Of a stretch of DNA of 64,000 nucleotides, positions 53,675 to 64,000 are shown piece by piece. Within the stretch, counting starts at the first letter, position 1; each line of letters starts with the position of its first letter. The position numbers and the translations under genes are program-made. The notes beneath the pieces were generated by a model that was given only the letters and a program-made list of their open reading frames with translations, ran no database searches and had not been told where the DNA came from. The DNA is from Arthrobacter sp. FW305-BF8 (GTDB taxonomy: Bacteria > Actinomycetota > Actinomycetes > Actinomycetales > Micrococcaceae): the NCBI RefSeq assembly GCF_021789315.1, contig NZ_CP084561.1, positions 2,480,001-2,544,000 of the forward strand. Reading direction: 5' to 3'.

Positions 53675-54448
53675 GTGTGGGATCCCGCCAAATACGTTCA
53701 GTTCGGGGACTACCGGCAGCGCCCGTTCTTTGACCTGACCGCCCGGGTCCTCGCCGACGCCCCGCGGCAGGTGGTGGACCTGGGCTGCGGCCCCGGAAAC
53801 CTGACCGCCACGCTCGCGGCCCGCTGGCCAGACGCGCAAGTTGTGGGCTTGGATTCCTCAGCCGAGATGCTGGCAATGGCCGAACAGCACCGGCAGTCCG
53901 CCCCGGGGCTGGAGTTCAGCCGCGGCGACATCGCCTCCTGGCTGCCCTCCGAGGACACAGACGTGGTGGTGAGCAACGCGGCGCTGCAGTGGGTCCCCGG
54001 GCACCCCGAACTGCTGGCCGGCTGGCTGGCGGCGCTGAAGCCGGGAGCGTGGTTCGCCCTGCAGGTGCCGGGCAACTTCACTTCCGCTTCCCATACCCTG
54101 ATGCGCGACGTCGCCGAGTCGCCGAAGTGGGCCGGCAAGCTTGCCGGCGTGCTGCGCCACGATGAGGCGGTGGCGCCGCCCGCACGCTACTTGGAGATCA
54201 TGCTCGACGCCGGGTGCGCCGCTGACGCATGGGAAACCACCTACCAGCAGGTGCTCACCGGCGATAACCCGGTGCTGGACTGGGTGCGGGGCGCAGGCCT
54301 GCGGCCCGTGCTGGCCGCGCTTTCGCCGGAGGACGTCGCCGGGTTCGAGGCCGAATACGGCGCGCGGCTGACCGACGCCTATCCGCCAACTCCGCACGGC
54401 ACGGTGTACCCGTTCCGCAGGATCTTTGCAGTGGCCCGCAAGCTCTAG
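53675..54448 (+). CDS. tam: Trans-aconitate 2-methyltransferase-like SAM methyltransferase
   Basis: A 257-residue class I methyltransferase. MWDPAKYVQFGDYRQRPFFD is the typical Tam N-terminus, VVDLGCGPGNLTATLAARWP the SAM-binding motif, and VVGLDSSAEMLAMA motif II. The later segments VVSNAALQWVPGH and FALQVPGNFTSASH also fit. It would methylate trans-aconitate, removing a citric-cycle inhibitor; the substrate is inferred from family resemblance. The start is GTG 53675, with TGGAGG 5 nt upstream; an ATG two bases earlier is out of frame. Confidence 0.87.
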   Translation: MWDPAKYVQFGDYRQRPFFDLTARVLADAPRQVVDLGCGPGNLTATLAARWPDAQVVGLDSSAEMLAMAEQHRQSAPGLEFSRGDIASWLPSEDTDVVVSNAALQWVPGHPELLAGWLAALKPGAWFALQVPGNFTSASHTLMRDVAESPKWAGKLAGVLRHDEAVAPPARYLEIMLDAGCAADAWETTYQQVLTGDNPVLDWVRGAGLRPVLAALSPEDVAGFEAEYGARLTDAYPPTPHGTVYPFRRIFAVARKL

Positions 54449-54505
54449 GGCAGCATGCTCCCGGCTCGCGGCGCAACCCGCCCCGCAACCTCCCGCGCGG
54501 TCCTA

Positions 54506-54523
54506 TGTGATCTGGCTTACAAT
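54506..54523. promoter_or_regulatory. CRP/GlxR-like box overlapping a -10 element
   Basis: TGTGATCTGGCTTACA (54506-54521) matches TGTGA-N6-TCACA in 9 of 10 defined positions. TACAAT at 54518-54523 overlaps it and is a good -10 box for the ABC exporter operon; no -35 is obvious. If real, binding here would block transcription. Confidence 0.4.
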
Positions 54524-54585
54524 GGCCAAGCGGTTATTGGGGGCCGAGCCTGGCTCCCATACGCCCAGGCGATGAAGGAGGCGCG

Positions 54586-56379
54586 GTGCTTTTCGGCCTG
54601 ATGCTCCGCCTCCTGGGCGAACACCGGACGGCTGTCTGGGCGATCATCGCGCTGCAGGTGGTGCAGACCGCGGGAAACCTGCTGTTGCCGACGCTGAACG
54701 CGAGCATCATCGACGACGGGATCCTCGCCAACCAGCCCGGAGTAATCCTGGGGCTCGGCGGCTGGATGATGGTGCTCACCGCTTTGCAGGCTGCAGCCGC
54801 CCTGGGCGCCGGGTACCTGGGGGCCGACGTCGCCATGAAGATCGGCCACCGCCTGCGGCGCGAGCTGTTCTCCCAGGTCCAGGCCATGTCGTCCCAGGAG
54901 ATCGGGACGTTCGGCACGGCCAGCCTTGTCACCAGGTCCACCAACGACGTCCAGCAAATCCAGACGTTCGCGGTCCTGGTTTTCACCATGCTCGCAGCGG
55001 CGCCCGTCATGGGCATCGGCGGAATCATCCTGGCGGTCCAGCAAAATGCGGCCCTGTCCGCCGTCGTCATTGTCATAGTCCCGCTGCTAGTGCTCATCAT
55101 GTACCTGATCGTGCGCCGCCTCATCCCGCTCTACCGGACGGGGCAGGCACTCATCGACGGCGTCACCCGGATCCTCCGCGAACAGATTATCGGCGTCAAC
55201 GTCATCCGCGGCTTCGTCCGGCAGAAGCACGAGGCGGCGCGCTTCGCGGAAGCGAACCGGAGGCTGACCCGAAACAACCTCCAGTCCGCCCTCCTGGTGG
55301 CCGGCATGCTGCCGATGATCATGATCGTGGTGAACCTCTCCTCGGTGGCCGTGGTCTGGTTCGGCGGCCACCTGATCATCAGCGGCAGCATGGAGGTGGG
55401 CGCCCTCACGGCCTTCATCGCCTACATCCTGCAGATCCTGCTGGCCATCATGATGGCCATGTACGTACTCAGCACCGCACCGCGCGCGGCCGTCTGCGCC
55501 GAACGGATCCAGGATGTGCTGGATGTGACCCCGGCTCTGGGCGTGCCCGCCCCGGAACGCACCGGGACGCGTCCCGCGGCCGCGGTGCAGGCCCCGCCGG
55601 AGCCCGGCGCCCCGGGCGGCGGCGCCCGGTCCGCCGGCGGGGGAGTGGAATTCAGCCACGTCTGGTTCGCCTACCCCGGGGCGGAGTCCCCCGTCCTGGC
55701 GGACATCTCCTTTACCGCGGTCCCGGGCACCACCACCGCCATCATCGGTGCCACCGGCAGCGGCAAGACCACGCTGCTGAATCTCTTGCCGCGGTTCCTG
55801 AATGCCACCTCCGGCGAAGTCCGGCTGGGGGGAGTCGACGTCAGGACCCTGCCCGCCGGCCGGCTGCGGGAGCGGATCTCAGTGGTGCCGCAGCACTCCT
55901 ATCTCTTCTCGGGCACCGTGGCGAGCAATCTGCGGATGGGCGCGCCGGAGGCCACCGAGGACGAGCTGTGGCAGGCTCTGCAGCTGGCGCAGGCCGAGGA
56001 CTTCGTGCGCGGGCTCCAGGACGGCCTCCATGCAGCCGTCGCCCAGGGCGGGGCCGGGCTTTCGGGCGGGCAGCGGCAGCGTCTCTGCATCGCCCGCGCC
56101 ATGCTCCGCGCCGCGGACCTCTACATCTTTGATGACAGTTTTTCCGCCCTGGACTATGCCACTGAGGCCGCGGTCCGGGAGGCAATGGCGCCCGCGCTGG
56201 AAGCAGCCACGGTAATCATGGTGGCCGAACGCATTCCCACCATCATGGGCGCGGACCGCATTCTGGTGCTGGAGGATGGCCGGCTGGTTGCCCAGGGGAC
56301 CCACGCCGAACTGCTGGAATCGTCGTCCACCTACCGGGAGATCGCCGAATCCCAGCTGGCCCTTGATGAGCAGCCGTGA
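54586..56379 (+). CDS. ABC exporter half-transporter, subunit A
   Basis: A 597-residue protein with six membrane helices (about 15-300) fused to an ATPase domain. ATPase motifs are Walker A GATGSGKT, Q-loop VVPQHSYLFSG, signature LSGGQRQRLCIARA and Walker B LYIFDDSFSALD. Asp rather than Glu follows the Walker B aspartate, so this may be the degenerate catalytic site of a heterodimer. AAGGAGG lies 5 nt before the GTG. The next gene encodes the partner, overlapping by 14 nt. Substrate unknown; such pairs often export drugs, lipids or peptides. Confidence 0.92.
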   Translation: MLFGLMLRLLGEHRTAVWAIIALQVVQTAGNLLLPTLNASIIDDGILANQPGVILGLGGWMMVLTALQAAAALGAGYLGADVAMKIGHRLRRELFSQVQAMSSQEIGTFGTASLVTRSTNDVQQIQTFAVLVFTMLAAAPVMGIGGIILAVQQNAALSAVVIVIVPLLVLIMYLIVRRLIPLYRTGQALIDGVTRILREQIIGVNVIRGFVRQKHEAARFAEANRRLTRNNLQSALLVAGMLPMIMIVVNLSSVAVVWFGGHLIISGSMEVGALTAFIAYILQILLAIMMAMYVLSTAPRAAVCAERIQDVLDVTPALGVPAPERTGTRPAAAVQAPPEPGAPGGGARSAGGGVEFSHVWFAYPGAESPVLADISFTAVPGTTTAIIGATGSGKTTLLNLLPRFLNATSGEVRLGGVDVRTLPAGRLRERISVVPQHSYLFSGTVASNLRMGAPEATEDELWQALQLAQAEDFVRGLQDGLHAAVAQGGAGLSGGQRQRLCIARAMLRAADLYIFDDSFSALDYATEAAVREAMAPALEAATVIMVAERIPTIMGADRILVLEDGRLVAQGTHAELLESSSTYREIAESQLALDEQP

Positions 56380-58252
56380 GCAGCGGGCGGCCATGAAGGG
56401 CACCCACGCGGCCAGGCGCACCACCGGCACTTTCCTGCCGGCCGCCAAACGCCTGCTGGGCCTGCTGCGCCCGTCCGGAGGCAGGATGGTCCTGGCCGTC
56501 GCGGCCACCTGCGGCTTCGCCGCCCTCAATGTGGCGGCTCCCAAGCTCCTGGGCGACGCCACCGACGTCGTTGTCGACGGCTTCATGCATGCGACGTTCG
56601 ACGCCGGCAAACTTGCCATGCTGCTCGGCGTGGTCTCGCTGATGTACGTCGGGACGTCCGTCTTCAACTGGGTCCAGGGCGCGCTGACCGCCCAGGCGGT
56701 GCAGCGGCTGGTCTTCGGCCTCCGCGCCGCCGTCGAGGACAAACTGCACCGGCTGCCGTCGGCGCACTTCCACGAACAGGCCAGGGGCGATGTCCTCAGC
56801 CGGGCCACCAACGACGTCGACAACATCTCCCAGGCACTCAATCAGCTGCTCACGCAGCTGATCATGTCCGTGCTGATGCTGTGCGGCTCGCTGGCCATGA
56901 TGCTGTGGATCTCGCCGCTGCTGGCCGCCATCGCCCTGGTGTCCGTTCCCGTGTCCACGCTGATTACGGTGTTCATGGCACGGCAGTCCCAGACCTATTT
57001 CTCGGCCCAGTGGGCGTCCACCGGGGAGCTGAATGCCCACGTCGAGGAGTTCATCACCGGACACGAAGTGATCAAGGCGTTCGGGCAGCAGGACACGGCG
57101 GCGGCCATCTTCGGCCGCGGCAACGACCGGCTGGCCCGCGCCAGCGCGCGCGCCCAGTTCGTCTCGGGAGCCGTGCAGCCGCTCATGGTCTTCGTAGCCA
57201 ACCTCAACTACGTGGCCGTGGCCGTCGTGGGCGCCCTGCAGGTGGCGGCCGGGGTAATGACCATCGGCGGCATTCAGGCGTTCATCCAGTTCAGCCGCCT
57301 GTTCACCCAGCCAATGGGGCAGATTGGCGGCATGCTCACGCTCATGCAGTCCTGCGCGGCCTCGGCTGAGCGGGTCTTCGCCCTGCTCGACGAGCCTGAG
57401 GTTCCACGCGAGGACGGCGTTCCGGCCCGCCAGGACAGCCTGCGCGGCCGGATTGACTTCGAGGACGTCACCTTCGCGTACACCCCGGGAGTGCCGGCCG
57501 CCAGCGGGCTGTCCTTCTCCGTCCTGCCGGGCCAGACAGTGGCCATCGTGGGCCACACGGGCGCGGGCAAGACCACCGTGGTGAACCTCCTCATGCGCTT
57601 CTATGAACTGGACTCGGGCCGGATCACGATTGATGGCACGGACATCTCCACGGTCCCCGTGGACTCGCTGCGGTCCAACTTCGCCGTGGTCATGCAGGAC
57701 GTCTGGCTGTTCAGCGGGACCGTGCGCGAAAACATCGAATACGGCTCCCCGGGGGCGGATGATGACCGTATCCTGGCCGCGGCCGAGGCCAGCCACGTGG
57801 ACCATTTCGTCAGGTCGCTGCCCGCCGGCTACGGCACGGTCCTGGGAGACGACGGCGATTCGCTGAGCCAGGGCCAGCGGCAACTGATCACGATCGCCCG
57901 GGCCCGGCTCGCCGACCGGAGCGTCCTGATCCTGGACGAGGCAACGAGTTCCGTGGACACCCGGACCGAGATGCAGATTAAGCTCGCAATGAACCGGCTG
58001 CGGCACGGCAAGACGAGCTTCATCATTGCGCACAGGTTGTCCACCGTGCGCGACGCTGATCTAATTCTGGTCATGGATCACGGACGCATTGTTGAACAGG
58101 GAACGCACAGCAGCCTGCTGTCCGTGGACGGCCATTACAGGCACCTGTATGAGGCGCAGTTCCGCGGGGTGGACCGCGAGCTCGGCGCCATCCGCCGGCA
58201 CCGCGGCAGGCACGCCGCCGGCCGGCAGCGCTACCGGGAGTCAGGCCTGTGA
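56366..58252 (+). CDS. ABC exporter half-transporter, subunit B
   Basis: A 628-residue partner of the previous gene, with an N-terminal six-helix membrane domain (about 25-320). ATPase motifs are Walker A GHTGAGKTT, signature LSQGQRQLITIARA and Walker B VLILDEATSSVD, with the catalytic Glu present. The site is therefore canonical, in contrast to subunit A. Two starts are possible: ATG 56366 (overlapping subunit A by 14 nt) and ATG 56393. It overlaps the GntR-type regulator gene by 4 nt, so the three genes form one operon. Confidence 0.92.
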   Translation: MSSREQRAAMKGTHAARRTTGTFLPAAKRLLGLLRPSGGRMVLAVAATCGFAALNVAAPKLLGDATDVVVDGFMHATFDAGKLAMLLGVVSLMYVGTSVFNWVQGALTAQAVQRLVFGLRAAVEDKLHRLPSAHFHEQARGDVLSRATNDVDNISQALNQLLTQLIMSVLMLCGSLAMMLWISPLLAAIALVSVPVSTLITVFMARQSQTYFSAQWASTGELNAHVEEFITGHEVIKAFGQQDTAAAIFGRGNDRLARASARAQFVSGAVQPLMVFVANLNYVAVAVVGALQVAAGVMTIGGIQAFIQFSRLFTQPMGQIGGMLTLMQSCAASAERVFALLDEPEVPREDGVPARQDSLRGRIDFEDVTFAYTPGVPAASGLSFSVLPGQTVAIVGHTGAGKTTVVNLLMRFYELDSGRITIDGTDISTVPVDSLRSNFAVVMQDVWLFSGTVRENIEYGSPGADDDRILAAAEASHVDHFVRSLPAGYGTVLGDDGDSLSQGQRQLITIARARLADRSVLILDEATSSVDTRTEMQIKLAMNRLRHGKTSFIIAHRLSTVRDADLILVMDHGRIVEQGTHSSLLSVDGHYRHLYEAQFRGVDRELGAIRRHRGRHAAGRQRYRESGL

Positions 58253-58629
58253 CCGCCGGCCATACCTTCCCGGGGCAGTGGAAACCGAACACCGGCAGCT
58301 CCGTGGCCCTCTTCGAGCAGCTGAGGCTGCACGTGATCGAGCAGGCGGACCAGGGGAAGCTTGCTCCCGGCACGCGGCTGCCGGCGGTGCGGAGCCTCGC
58401 CGAAACCCTCGGCGTCGCACCCCACACGGTGGCGCGGGCCTATAAGGAACTGGAAGCTGCGGGCGTCGTCGCCACCAAGGGGCGCAACGGAACGGTGGTC
58501 TGCGCCCGCGACGAGCGGTGGGGGACGTTGTCGGAGGCAGCCGCAGACTATGCCGCGGCCGCCAAATCACAGGGCGCAACGTTCGCCCAGGCGGTCCACC
58601 TGCTGGCTGCCGCTTACGACGCCGAGTAG
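58249..58629 (+). CDS. GntR-family regulator, YtrA type
   Basis: A 126-residue regulator with only the winged-helix domain and a short helical tail, the build of the YtrA subfamily. SVALFEQLRLHVIEQADQGKL leads to the helix-turn-helix PGTRLPAVRSLAETLGVAPHT and VARAYKELEAAGVVATKGRNG. YtrA-type proteins usually repress the ABC transporter operon they lie in, here by overlap (GTGA) with subunit B. An inducer cannot be predicted. Confidence 0.9.
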   Translation: MTAGHTFPGQWKPNTGSSVALFEQLRLHVIEQADQGKLAPGTRLPAVRSLAETLGVAPHTVARAYKELEAAGVVATKGRNGTVVCARDERWGTLSEAAADYAAAAKSQGATFAQAVHLLAAAYDAE

Positions 58630-58659
58630 CGGCGTGGCATAGCACACCCGCGTTTATAT

Positions 58660-58682
58660 TCGAAGAAGTTTTCGACTAGCAT
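58660..58682 (+). promoter_or_regulatory. LexA-like SOS box and -10 element of uvrA
   Basis: TCGAAG-AAGT-TTTCGA (58660-58675) matches the actinobacterial SOS palindrome TCGAAC-N4-GTTCGA at 10 of 12 defined positions. TAGCAT (58677-58682) follows at once and ends 6 nt before the uvrA GTG. A repressor bound here would cover the promoter, so uvrA is probably damage-inducible. Confidence 0.7.
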
Positions 58683-58688
58683 TAGTGG

Positions 58689-61610
<2,922 letters not shown>

Positions 61611-61661
61611 CGCAACGGCGGGCCACCAGAACAACTGGCGGGCCGCCGTCGTAAGCGTTTC

Positions 61662-61732
61662 ATTGGAGTTTTTGTCCGGATAATGGCAGCTGAACGCCTC
61701 GGAAGTCACGATACGTGGACAAAAACTCCAAT
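61662..61732. repeat. 16-bp perfect palindrome after uvrA
   Basis: ATTGGAGTTTTTGTCC (61662-61677) and its exact complement (61717-61732) flank a 39-nt centre. It starts about 50 nt after the uvrA stop. The arms contain T5/A5, but no T-run follows the stem, so a terminator role is uncertain. The layout matches the palindromes at 19204 and 37436. Confidence 0.85.
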
Positions 61733-61801
61733 TACGGGCGGGAGTATTCCACGGAGGGCATACGAGTTTGAGCCGGCGTGCCATCGTGAGAAACTAAGCC
61801 G

Positions 61802-62518
61802 GTGACTTCAACAACAGTGCCCGTGATCTTCGACCTGGACGGCACTCTTGTCGATCCGGCCGGCGGGATAACAGACGGAATTGCCGCGGCCCTCACGGAA
61901 CACGGCCTTCCTGTCCCCAGCCAGGACCTTCTAGACGCGATGGTGGGTCCCAAGCTGAGCGACTCGCTGCTGAACGTCGCGGCCGTTCCGCCAGCCATGC
62001 TCAAGGCTGTCATCCGGACGTACCGTATGCATTACCTCGACGCCGGCATTTCCCAGAGCCGCCTGTACCCAGGCATCGTTGACCTGCTGGATAGCTACGT
62101 GGATGCAGGGCGGCCTGTCGCGGTGGCGACGCAAAAGCCGGAAGGCTTGGCCCACATCGTGCTTGAGCACCACAAGATCGCCGGCCGGTTCCGCGCCATC
62201 AGGGGGTCAGCCGCAGACGAGTCCGCGGCCGCAGCGGGTCCCGTCGGCAAGACCGGCATCATCGCCGCTGCCATGACGGACCTCGGCACGCAGCACGCCG
62301 TGATGGTGGGTGACCGCGCGCAGGATGTGGCAGGAGCGCTGGCCAACGGACTCGACTGCATCGGCGTTAGCTGGGGTTTTGCGCCCGACGGCGAACTGGA
62401 GGCAGCGGGTGCTGTGGCTGTGGTGCACGATGCGGCCGGCCTGCGTGCCAAGGTCGAGGAGCTGGAGAACGTCCGGGCCGCAGCCCTGAGCGAGGTGCGC
62501 AACGATGGAGCTGTTTGA
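61802..62518 (+). CDS. HAD hydrolase, phosphoglycolate phosphatase-like
   Basis: A 238-residue HAD phosphatase. Motif I is VIFDLDGTLVDPAGG near residue 8, motif II is VAVATQKPE (Thr), and motif IV is AVMVGDRAQDVAGALANG. The helical cap lies between residues 15 and 85. It fits the Gph/PgmB-like group that acts on small phosphate esters; substrate not determined. The start is GTG 61802, with no Shine-Dalgarno. It overlaps the acyltransferase gene by 14 nt, so the pair is probably co-translated. Confidence 0.88.
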   Translation: MTSTTVPVIFDLDGTLVDPAGGITDGIAAALTEHGLPVPSQDLLDAMVGPKLSDSLLNVAAVPPAMLKAVIRTYRMHYLDAGISQSRLYPGIVDLLDSYVDAGRPVAVATQKPEGLAHIVLEHHKIAGRFRAIRGSAADESAAAAGPVGKTGIIAAAMTDLGTQHAVMVGDRAQDVAGALANGLDCIGVSWGFAPDGELEAAGAVAVVHDAAGLRAKVEELENVRAAALSEVRNDGAV

Positions 62519-63173
62519 CGGCGTCCGCTGGACGACGCGGACCCTCATCTCCGGCAGCTGCCGGCCAACTGTTATCGGGCTGGAGAACGTGCCCAAGAGC
62601 GGGCCGTTTATTGTGGCGCCGAACCACCTCTCCTTTCTGGACAGCGTGATTGTCCAGGCGCTCATGCCCCGGCCCGTCGCGTTCTTTGCCAAGGCGGAGT
62701 ACTTCACCACCAAGGGCATCAAGGGCCGCGTGATGAAGTCCTTCTTCGAGGCAGTCGGCTCCATTCCGGTCGAACGCGGGGAACAGGCCGCGAGCGTGCA
62801 GGCCCTCAGGACACTGCTGGACATCCTTGAGGACGGCAGGGGCATCGGCATTTACCCCGAGGGCACCCGGTCGCGCGATGGAATCCTGTACCGCGGCCGG
62901 ACCGGCGTCGGCTGGCTGGCCCTCACCACCGGCGCCCCGGTGATCCCGGTGGGACTGATCGGCACCGAGAAGCTGCAGCCCGCTGGCCGCAACGCGGTGA
63001 AACCCCAGCACTTCATCATGAAGGTGGGGGAGCCGATCTACTTCGACAAGACCGGCCCGGACCATTCCCTCCCCGCCCGGCGCCAGGTGACCGACCGGAT
63101 CATGGACGCCATTGCTGAGCTCAGCGGCCAAGAGCGCTCCACCAGCTACAACCAGAGCAAGGTCATCGAGTAG
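62505..63173 (+). CDS. 1-acylglycerol-3-phosphate acyltransferase family (PlsC-like)
   Basis: A 222-residue acyltransferase. The catalytic HX4D motif is NHLSFLDS near residue 41, and the substrate-binding block is GIYPEGTRSRDG near 117. PVIPVGLIGTEKLQP follows. It should acylate lysophosphatidate or a similar acceptor at the inner membrane face. It lies between the HAD phosphatase and uvrC. Which lysolipid it uses is not visible. Confidence 0.9.
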   Translation: MELFDGVRWTTRTLISGSCRPTVIGLENVPKSGPFIVAPNHLSFLDSVIVQALMPRPVAFFAKAEYFTTKGIKGRVMKSFFEAVGSIPVERGEQAASVQALRTLLDILEDGRGIGIYPEGTRSRDGILYRGRTGVGWLALTTGAPVIPVGLIGTEKLQPAGRNAVKPQHFIMKVGEPIYFDKTGPDHSLPARRQVTDRIMDAIAELSGQERSTSYNQSKVIE

Positions 63174-63220
63174 TCGGGCTGCCCAAGAAGCCGGCGGCAA
63201 TTCGCAGCCCCTCAGCTCAG

Positions 63221-63226
63221 TAGACT
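63221..63226 (+). promoter_or_regulatory. -10 box (TAGACT), leaderless uvrC start
   Basis: TAGACT ends 6 nt before the GTG at 63233. No SOS-type palindrome is seen upstream. Confidence 0.6.
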
Positions 63227-63232
63227 GGAACC

Positions 63233-64000
63233 GTGGCAGATCCATCAAGTTATAGACCCCAGACGGGTGAGATTCCGACCAATCCGGGTGTTTACAGGTT
63301 CAGGGATCCCCATGGGCGGGTTATCTACGTCGGCAAGGCCAAGAACCTCCGGTCACGCCTGAACTCGTACTTCGCGAACCCGGCAGGGCTGCTGCCCAAA
63401 ACCCACGCCATGGTGCACGCGGCCAGCAGCGTCGAGTGGACGGTTGTGGGCAGCGAGCTGGAATCCCTCCAGCTGGAATACACCTGGATCAAGGAATTCA
63501 AGCCGCGGTTCAACGTGGTTTTCCGGGACGACAAGACGTATCCCTACCTCGCCGTCACCATGGGCGAGAAGCTGCCGCGCGTACAGGTCATGCGCGGCGA
63601 GCGGCGGAAGGGCACGCGGTACTTCGGGCCCTACACGGCCGGCGCCATCCGCGAAACCATGGACACCCTGCTGCGGGTCTTTCCCGTGCGCAGCTGCAGT
63701 GCTGGCGTGCTGAAGCGTGCCCAGGCAAGCGGCCGGCCCTGCCTGCTGGGCTACATCGACAAATGCTCGGCCCCCTGCGTCGGCCGCGTCACCCCCGAGG
63801 AACACCGCGCCCTGGCGGAGGACTTCTGCGCCTTCATGGGAGGCGAGGCCAAGCGGTTCATCGCCCGGCTCGAAAAGGAGATGGGGGCCGCCGTCGCCAC
63901 CCTTGACTACGAACGCGCCGCCCGGCTGCGTGACGACATCACCGCCCTCCGGAAGGTCTTCGAGCGGAACGCCGTGGTCCTGGCCGAGGACACCGACGCC
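63233..64000 (+). CDS. uvrC: Excinuclease ABC subunit C, 5' part
   Basis: The first 256 codons of the nuclease that makes both incisions in nucleotide excision repair. The GIY-YIG domain is at the N-terminus (NPGVYRFRDPHGRVIYVGKAKN, given here in part: GRVIYVGKAKNLRSRL). CLLGYIDKCSAPCVGRV is the conserved Cys-rich block, and the UVR motif (ATLDYERAARLRDDITAL) that pairs with UvrB is near residue 222. The RNase H-like half lies beyond the right edge. Confidence 0.96.
   Translation, partial: MADPSSYRPQTGEIPTNPGVYRFRDPHGRVIYVGKAKNLRSRLNSYFANPAGLLPKTHAMVHAASSVEWTVVGSELESLQLEYTWIKEFKPRFNVVFRDDKTYPYLAVTMGEKLPRVQVMRGERRKGTRYFGPYTAGAIRETMDTLLRVFPVRSCSAGVLKRAQASGRPCLLGYIDKCSAPCVGRVTPEEHRALAEDFCAFMGGEAKRFIARLEKEMGAAVATLDYERAARLRDDITALRKVFERNAVVLAEDTDA

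Overview
This window is high-GC actinobacterial chromosome. The best guess is a Micrococcaceae genome of the Arthrobacter/Pseudarthrobacter type. That is inferred from gene content (DUF222-type HNH tail, DUF3516 helicase, CoaE-GrpB fusion, EF-G2, a proofreading-less PolA), from strong G/C preference at third codon positions, and from many start codons that lack a Shine-Dalgarno sequence and sit 6-7 nt after a TANNNT box. No tRNA, rRNA, CRISPR array, insertion sequence or phage was seen. Both ends are cut inside genes: an HNH-type tail on the left and uvrC on the right.

Layout. 1-12 kb: helicase HrpB, then a glucan group (GT4 glycosyltransferase, debranching-type glucosidase, amylosucrase) around an EF-G-like GTPase and a small hydrolase. 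12-19 kb: a stand-alone LigD-type polymerase, a YciO-like protein, and a divergent unit of an APC-superfamily permease facing a truncated KdpD-like kinase with its KdpE-like regulator and no kdpFABC. 19-29 kb: a phosphoketolase gene broken by an amber codon, the phosphate transporter Pit with a small membrane partner, DHFR-like and thioesterase genes, polA, and an Eis-like acetyltransferase carrying two compensating frameshifts. 29-37 kb: rpsA with a structured leader, a PfpI-type protein, YigZ, coaE-grpB, uvrB, and a TerC manganese exporter behind a yybP-ykoY riboswitch.

37-51 kb is the most interesting part. It holds a hydrolase and a diamine-acetyltransferase-like GNAT, an Sfp-type phosphopantetheinyl transferase, a secreted M28 peptidase lipoprotein, and then one co-directional run: a diaminobutyrate aminotransferase (EctB-like), a second aspartokinase, a 1416-residue Pls/PosA-type synthetase (adenylation, carrier, membrane and tandem terminal domains), and aspartate-semialdehyde dehydrogenase overlapping the synthetase by 4 nt. 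Ask, Asd and EctB-type enzymes convert aspartate to L-2,4-diaminobutyrate. There is no ectA or ectC, so ectoine is not the product here. The simplest reading is a self-contained pathway for a cationic poly(2,4-diaminobutyrate) isopeptide. Enzyme families are read from motifs; product and substrate are inference.

51-64 kb: a DUF3516 Ski2-like helicase, a trans-aconitate-methyltransferase-like protein, a heterodimeric ABC exporter with a GntR/YtrA regulator, uvrA behind a LexA-like operator, a HAD phosphatase, a PlsC-type acyltransferase and the start of uvrC. Three long palindromes (19.2, 37.4 and 61.7 kb) sit in intergenic spaces and look like dispersed repeat elements.
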